This document shows positions 60,520 to 64,000 of a DNA stretch of 64,000 bases, piece by piece; within the stretch, counting starts at the first letter, position 1, and each line of letters starts with the position of its first letter. Under the pieces are notes generated by a model. It had not been told where the DNA came from and did no database searches. It saw only the letters and a program-made list of their open reading frames with translations. This stretch comes from DAOTXR01 sp034435375 (GTDB lineage Bacteria; Chloroflexota; Anaerolineae; Aggregatilineales; UBA3940). Location of the stretch: contig DAOTXR010000047.1 in the NCBI GenBank assembly GCA_034435375.1, positions 1-64,000 on the forward strand, read 5' to 3'. The position numbers were made by a program, and so were the translations under genes.

Positions 60520-60740
60520 CAGTCTTCGTCTTCTTCATCGTCTTCAAACTCACCGTCTTCCCAGTCTTTGTCCAAAAAGTCGAGCGTCAAGGGGCGTAAG
60601 TTGACCACCTCCAACGCCGTGTGACACTCGGGACAGGTGACAGGGTCCCACATCTCGACGGTATCTTTGAGCCAGATAGGAGCAAGACACTCCGGGCATC
60701 TGGCTTTTTGCCGACCAACCTGTCCTCGGCCCACTCTCAT
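60513..60740 (-). CDS. LysW-like small zinc-ribbon protein with acidic tail
   Basis: 75 aa. CPEC (Cys15, Cys18) and CPEC (Cys36, Cys39) form a zinc ribbon with LAPIWLKDTVE and HTALEVVNL, as in LysW. The tail is strongly acidic (DWEDGEFEDDEEDEDWR) but lacks the EDWGE C-terminus that carries substrates in lysine/arginine biosynthesis, so an amino-group carrier role is not supported. The start may be the ATG at 60740 or the GTG two codons later, which has the better spacing to AGGAG. It follows the glycosyltransferase operon on the same strand (84-nt gap). Confidence 0.7.
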   Translation of the reverse strand: MRVGRGQVGRQKARCPECLAPIWLKDTVEMWDPVTCPECHTALEVVNLRPLTLDFLDKDWEDGEFEDDEEDEDWR

Positions 60741-60824
60741 ACTCCTGTAAGAAGGGCGAATCTAAAGCTGATCGCGAAAAGAATATATCTGCTGACGATC
60801 AGAGTCAAATAAGACCGCCGGTCT

Positions 60825-61937
60825 CTAGACATCTCCTTCTGAGACAGGGGACGGGGCGTCCATCACAAGGTCTCGCAGGAAATGGTAAGCCTGCGACATG
60901 CTCTCCGACCATGAGGGATGCGCTATATAACGTTCATGGGCAGCCTTGCTCATCGCCAGCAGGCGACTACGATCGGCCATGAGTGCGTCGAGGTACCCCG
61001 CAAGGCTCTCGGCATCACCAGGTGCGATCAGAAAGCCGTTCTGCCCGTGGGTAATGATCTCGCTTGCTGCTCCAGCCGTCGAGGCAATAGCTGGGAGGCC
61101 AAACGCCATGCCCTCCAAGTAGACGATGCCAAACCCTTCATAGGACGACGGCACCGCCAGCAGGCTAGACCGACTGAGGCAGCGGGCGAGATCGGCGTCG
61201 GGAAGCAGGCCCGCAAACGTGACAGCCCTCGCCAGGCCATGCTTGTCGATCTGACGGCGAACAGCACGCACATAGCCCGGATCAACCGACAAACTGCCGA
61301 CGATTGTCAGATGCCAGCCGCGCTTGGGGAGACGCCCAAGAGCGGCCAGCAGGATATGAAGCCCTTTGCGGGGGATCAGATTGCCGACAAACACAATTTC
61401 AAGCGATTCAGACCGGTGTACACGGTGCTCGATCTCCGGTGAGGACATTCCGACCCCCAGCCGATCACCTGCCGGGTAGGCCACAACACTTGGATAAGTT
61501 TTCCTGGTCAGTTCTCCAACCGCTCGGCGGGTGGTCTGGCTGTTGAAGATAAAGCCATCGACCGAGGTCAAATACCACCGCTCTACACAGCGATACAGCA
61601 CATTCTGCCCAGCCGAGCGCTCTTCGGAACTGCGCAAGTGATGGACAATCGACACCACTGGATAGGAGACACGGTGACGCAGCCGCCTGTTCAGCCAGAA
61701 AAGCGACGGGTGGTTGAGTTCATCTTGCAACAGCACATCGAAGCGGGCGCTGAGGAGTCGCCGCAGCAGGACCGGGCGAAAATTGTCAAGCAGGTGGATG
61801 GCATAATTGCGCCAGGGCAAAGAGACCACCTCAACCTGGTGGCCTGTCTGATGCAGATGGGCGACCAGCTTACGATCGTAGAGATAGCCCCCCGAGATCG
61901 CGTCGAGGTTGCCATAGATGATCAGACCAACCCGCAC
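60825..61937 (-). CDS. Glycosyltransferase, GT4/GT1 type
   Basis: 370 aa from a GTG at 61937 (AGAGG upstream); a TTG at 61955 is less likely. GT-B fold: N-terminal GGYLYDRKLVAHLHQTGH, C-terminal donor domain with FVGNLIPRKGLHILLAAL and VPSSYEGFGIVYLEGMAFGL (the EX7E-type motif). Nucleotide-sugar donor not predictable. It lies 34 nt after the PTPS-like gene. Confidence 0.88.
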   Translation of the reverse strand: MRVGLIIYGNLDAISGGYLYDRKLVAHLHQTGHQVEVVSLPWRNYAIHLLDNFRPVLLRRLLSARFDVLLQDELNHPSLFWLNRRLRHRVSYPVVSIVHHLRSSEERSAGQNVLYRCVERWYLTSVDGFIFNSQTTRRAVGELTRKTYPSVVAYPAGDRLGVGMSSPEIEHRVHRSESLEIVFVGNLIPRKGLHILLAALGRLPKRGWHLTIVGSLSVDPGYVRAVRRQIDKHGLARAVTFAGLLPDADLARCLSRSSLLAVPSSYEGFGIVYLEGMAFGLPAIASTAGAASEIITHGQNGFLIAPGDAESLAGYLDALMADRSRLLAMSKAAHERYIAHPSWSESMSQAYHFLRDLVMDAPSPVSEGDV

Positions 61938-61971
61938 GGTGCAACCTCTGAACAAGCTGGGCTGTCTGTCG

Positions 61972-62349
61972 CTAACGCACCTGTCGATAGGACGCCCAGG
62001 CGATGTCGTTCTCCCAAAGCACGACGGTTACAGCAGCGATATTAGGAGCCTCGATCTGCTCCGACAGCGCCCGGCACAGGATGCGGGCGAAGTGCTCGAG
62101 ACTGGGGTTGAGATCAGCGAACTCTGGCAGATCGTTCAACGTCCGATCCCGATAATACGCAACCAACCGGTCCAAGTTGGCCTCAACATCTACAATATCG
62201 ACCAAGTAGCCGTGCCGGTCCAGAGTTTCTCCCTCCAGGCGCAGCTCAACCTGATAATGATGCGAATGTCTCTGATTCTCAGGTCCCCAGTCACCACCCA
62301 CCAGGTAATGCTGGGCCACGAAGTCGCGCCTCACACCTAAAGTGTACAC
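61972..62349 (-). CDS. PTPS/QueD-like protein lacking catalytic residues
   Basis: 125 aa from a GTG at 62349, preceded by GAGGAA and giving the normal QueD length. The zinc ligands are kept: His14 (AQHYLVGG) and His28/His30 (RHSHHYQVE). The pterin-anchoring Glu113 (VVLWENDIAW) is kept. The catalytic Cys of 6-pyruvoyl/6-carboxy-tetrahydropterin synthase is absent (Gly22 at that place; Glu24 nearby) and the Asp-His pair (LDHKNL) reads YRDRTLN. So the fold is clear, but queuosine/biopterin-type catalysis is doubtful. It sits between two glycosyltransferase genes, 4 and 34 nt away. Confidence 0.8.
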   Translation of the reverse strand: MYTLGVRRDFVAQHYLVGGDWGPENQRHSHHYQVELRLEGETLDRHGYLVDIVDVEANLDRLVAYYRDRTLNDLPEFADLNPSLEHFARILCRALSEQIEAPNIAAVTVVLWENDIAWASYRQVR

Positions 62350-62353
62350 GTCG

Positions 62354-63493
62354 CTATTCCTCAAATGACTCAAGAAGCTGGATGGTTTGATCGACGAGAG
62401 ACTGCCAGCTAAACCGCTCCAGCCCCTGGGAGGCATTGGCAGCCAGATGGTCGCGTTGGCCTGGAGAGAACGCTTGGGCAACGACATCTGCCAGTGCGCC
62501 AACGTTCGAGCAGGGGACCAGCAGGCCATTCACACCATGCCGGACGACCTCGGGGTTGCCCCCTTTGTCACTGGCGATGACAGGCGTTCCAACGGTCAGC
62601 GATTCCAGCAAGACGTGAGATAGACCTTCATAGCCAGAATAGAGCAAGGTGAAATCGGCGGCGCGGTAGTAGAGGGGCATCTTCTCTCTCGCTACATGGC
62701 CCAGAAACGTGACACGCTCCACTAACCCCAACTTGACTGACAGAACCTCGAGGTCTCCTCGCATGGGGCCGTCCCCTGCGATGACCAGCCGGACGGTCGG
62801 AAGGCGCACCAGCGCATGCAGCGTCTCAGCGATCCCTTTCCAGGCAGTAAGCCGGGCAACAGTCAATAACAACGGACCTGCTGGTATGCCCAGGGCGAGG
62901 CGAGCAGCAGCTTGATCCTCTGGTGGGGGCGCGATCTGCTCCGCCAGTGCATTGTAGATCACCCAGATTCGGGAAGGATCGACGCCCCAGCCAACAACCA
63001 ACTGCTTCAGATACTCACTTGGCACAATGATGCGGTCAAAACGGCGTGCCAGAGCACTGCGCTGCATTCGGTTGATCTCAACGGGGAGACGGTAGCGCCC
63101 CGACTGGAAACGATCTATGTCGGTATGCGGAGGGATCCAGCCCCGATTCACAGCGCGTTCCCATGCCGGATCGCCGACAATCTTCGCCACACAGGGTCGA
63201 ATGGCGCGGGGCAGCGGAATGTTCAGGCTATGGATAAATGCTACATCATGCGTCGGCCACAGACGAGCAGCTGTCCTGTAATAGTCCCACTGTCGACGCC
63301 AGTAACTCGATCTCCGCGAGACACGGAATACGGGATAGGGATCCTCCTGAAAGTATGAACGAGCCACGTCTCCGAAGGTAAGCACGGTAATAGCATGGCC
63401 ACGCTTCTGAAGTTCGGGCAACATGTGGTACAGATAAGTGGCCGGGCCACCGGCTTCAGGATGAAAGATGCCTGTAGCGACAAAGATGCGCAT
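62354..63493 (-). CDS. Glycosyltransferase, GT4 type
   Basis: 379 aa from the ATG at 63493; an in-frame TTG at 63517 is unlikely. GT-B features: N-terminal FHPEAGGPATYLYHMLPELQ, and a donor domain with TVARLTAWKGIAETLHAL and SGYEGLSHVLLESLTVGTPV. It heads the operon of GT4, PTPS-like, GT and small zinc ribbon. Confidence 0.88.
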   Translation of the reverse strand: MRIFVATGIFHPEAGGPATYLYHMLPELQKRGHAITVLTFGDVARSYFQEDPYPVFRVSRRSSYWRRQWDYYRTAARLWPTHDVAFIHSLNIPLPRAIRPCVAKIVGDPAWERAVNRGWIPPHTDIDRFQSGRYRLPVEINRMQRSALARRFDRIIVPSEYLKQLVVGWGVDPSRIWVIYNALAEQIAPPPEDQAAARLALGIPAGPLLLTVARLTAWKGIAETLHALVRLPTVRLVIAGDGPMRGDLEVLSVKLGLVERVTFLGHVAREKMPLYYRAADFTLLYSGYEGLSHVLLESLTVGTPVIASDKGGNPEVVRHGVNGLLVPCSNVGALADVVAQAFSPGQRDHLAANASQGLERFSWQSLVDQTIQLLESFEE

Positions 63494-63677
63494 AACCTGA
63501 GCCACCCTGACTGGCAATCGCAGTCGATTATACGGAGCTGCCAGCGCAGTTACAACGCCTAGTCCCCAGAATCAGGGAAGTCATACAGCCTCAACGTCTT
63601 GAAACATTCTGACGTAAACCAGATTCTAGCAAACCAGGAAGCAATGCAATTGCCCGGTCCCAGAATACCAAAGGTCC

Positions 63678-63760
63678 TTGCATCTTGTTTTATACTGTTT
63701 ATAATTCGTGCAGTTCGCGCCTGCCATATGCTTGTCATCCACAGGGAGCTAGGGTACACT
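63678..63760 (+). promoter_or_regulatory. Two candidate promoters before the terminal acidic protein
   Basis: First: TTGCAT (63678-63683), 16 bp, TATAAT (63700-63705). Second: TTGTCA (63732-63737), 17 bp, TACACT (63755-63760). Both face the gene at 63878, leaving a leader of more than 100 nt. No other gene is visible in 63494-63877. Confidence 0.55.
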
Positions 63761-63877
63761 TTCGGCCCTGTGGCTCATATACTGAACTACCAAGCGCGAT
63801 CGATCGGCCTTCCTGCCTGGATTGCCATTACAAGGGGCCAATCGTTCTTAACTTATACTTTGACAGGGGGCAAACCC

Positions 63878-64000
63878 ATGAACACCTGGTTCTTTTTCGA
63901 AGAGACAATCGTTGACACGCTGGGACCAGATGACCAAGAAGATGAATGGCTCGACGATGAGGAACTCGAAGAAGAAGATGAAGACTGGGATTATCTTGAA
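63878..64000 (+). CDS. Small acidic protein, C-terminus beyond the window
   Basis: 41 codons are visible from the ATG at 63878, with CAGGGGG upstream. After MNTWFFFEETIVDTLG the sequence is almost entirely Asp and Glu, ending in DEDWDYLE at the edge. No family recognised. Two good promoters and a ribosome site support a real gene. Confidence 0.5.
   Translation, partial: MNTWFFFEETIVDTLGPDDQEDEWLDDEELEEEDEDWDYLE

Noticed and set aside
60513..60740. True LysW (lysine biosynthesis carrier)
   Set aside because: The C-terminal EDWGE motif is missing and no lysine-pathway gene is nearby.
63494..63877. tRNA or other structured RNA in the last intergenic gap
   Set aside because: No cloverleaf or T-loop motif was found; only promoter-like hexamers.

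Overview
The window reads as chromosomal DNA of a heterotrophic bacterium with moderately high GC (about 55-60 % by eye). Densely packed genes, many sugar transporters (ABC, GPH and MFS), two ECF vitamin-type transporters with fused ATPases, a MocR regulator and a polytopic PknB-type kinase together suggest a Chloroflexota (Anaerolineae-like) organism. That placement is inferred from gene content and is not proven by a marker gene. No rRNA, tRNA or CRISPR array was seen.

Layout: 1-482 is the 5' end of an insertion sequence whose transposase runs off the left edge. 613-6895 is a tightly coupled four-gene helicase/nuclease cluster that looks like AddAB with its two Fe-S nuclease domains on separate polypeptides. 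6949-12359 holds a SleB-like protein, then a MocR regulator with a complete ECF transporter (S, fused A-A', T), probably for a B6-type or related vitamin. 12356-15536 (minus) is an SLC13-type transporter plus radA. 15691-18453 is a ceramidase-like hydrolase facing a GPH symporter. 18750-27987 is a LacI-controlled sugar operon: lacI, binding protein, two permeases, Gfo/Idh/MocA dehydrogenase, GH4 glycosidase, BadF-type kinase and MFS carrier. It is followed by a DegT aminotransferase and, on the opposite strand, a GPH symporter with a PIG-L deacetylase.

32026-42173 carries a Ca2+-type P-ATPase, a zinc-ribbon/TIR fusion, two alpha/beta hydrolases, an MFS carrier, a PAP2 phosphatase, a GT39-like membrane glycosyltransferase and a THUMP/TRM14-like methyltransferase. 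42258-47926 (minus) holds a PknB kinase fused to a large membrane domain, a lipoprotein, and an HdrD/GlpC-like membrane Fe-S oxidoreductase. 48297-52113 is a second ECF transporter. 52209-56937 (minus) holds a sugar carrier, a TIM-barrel isomerase, a beta-propeller lipoprotein and a SelW-like selenoprotein that ordinary ORF calling truncates. 57162-60456 is nadK, a B-box membrane protein and recN. 60513-63493 (minus) is a glycosyltransferase / PTPS-like / glycosyltransferase operon followed by a LysW-like zinc ribbon. An acidic small protein runs off the right edge.

The most interesting points are: the selenoprotein with an in-frame UGA and a matching bacterial SECIS hairpin (56689-56937); the split AddAB-like cluster (613-6895); the PTPS homologue that keeps its zinc site but has lost its catalytic residues, lying between two glycosyltransferases (60825-63493); the DUF5679-TIR fusion (35062-35739); and three tandem operator-like repeats in front of the MocR gene (7699-7730).
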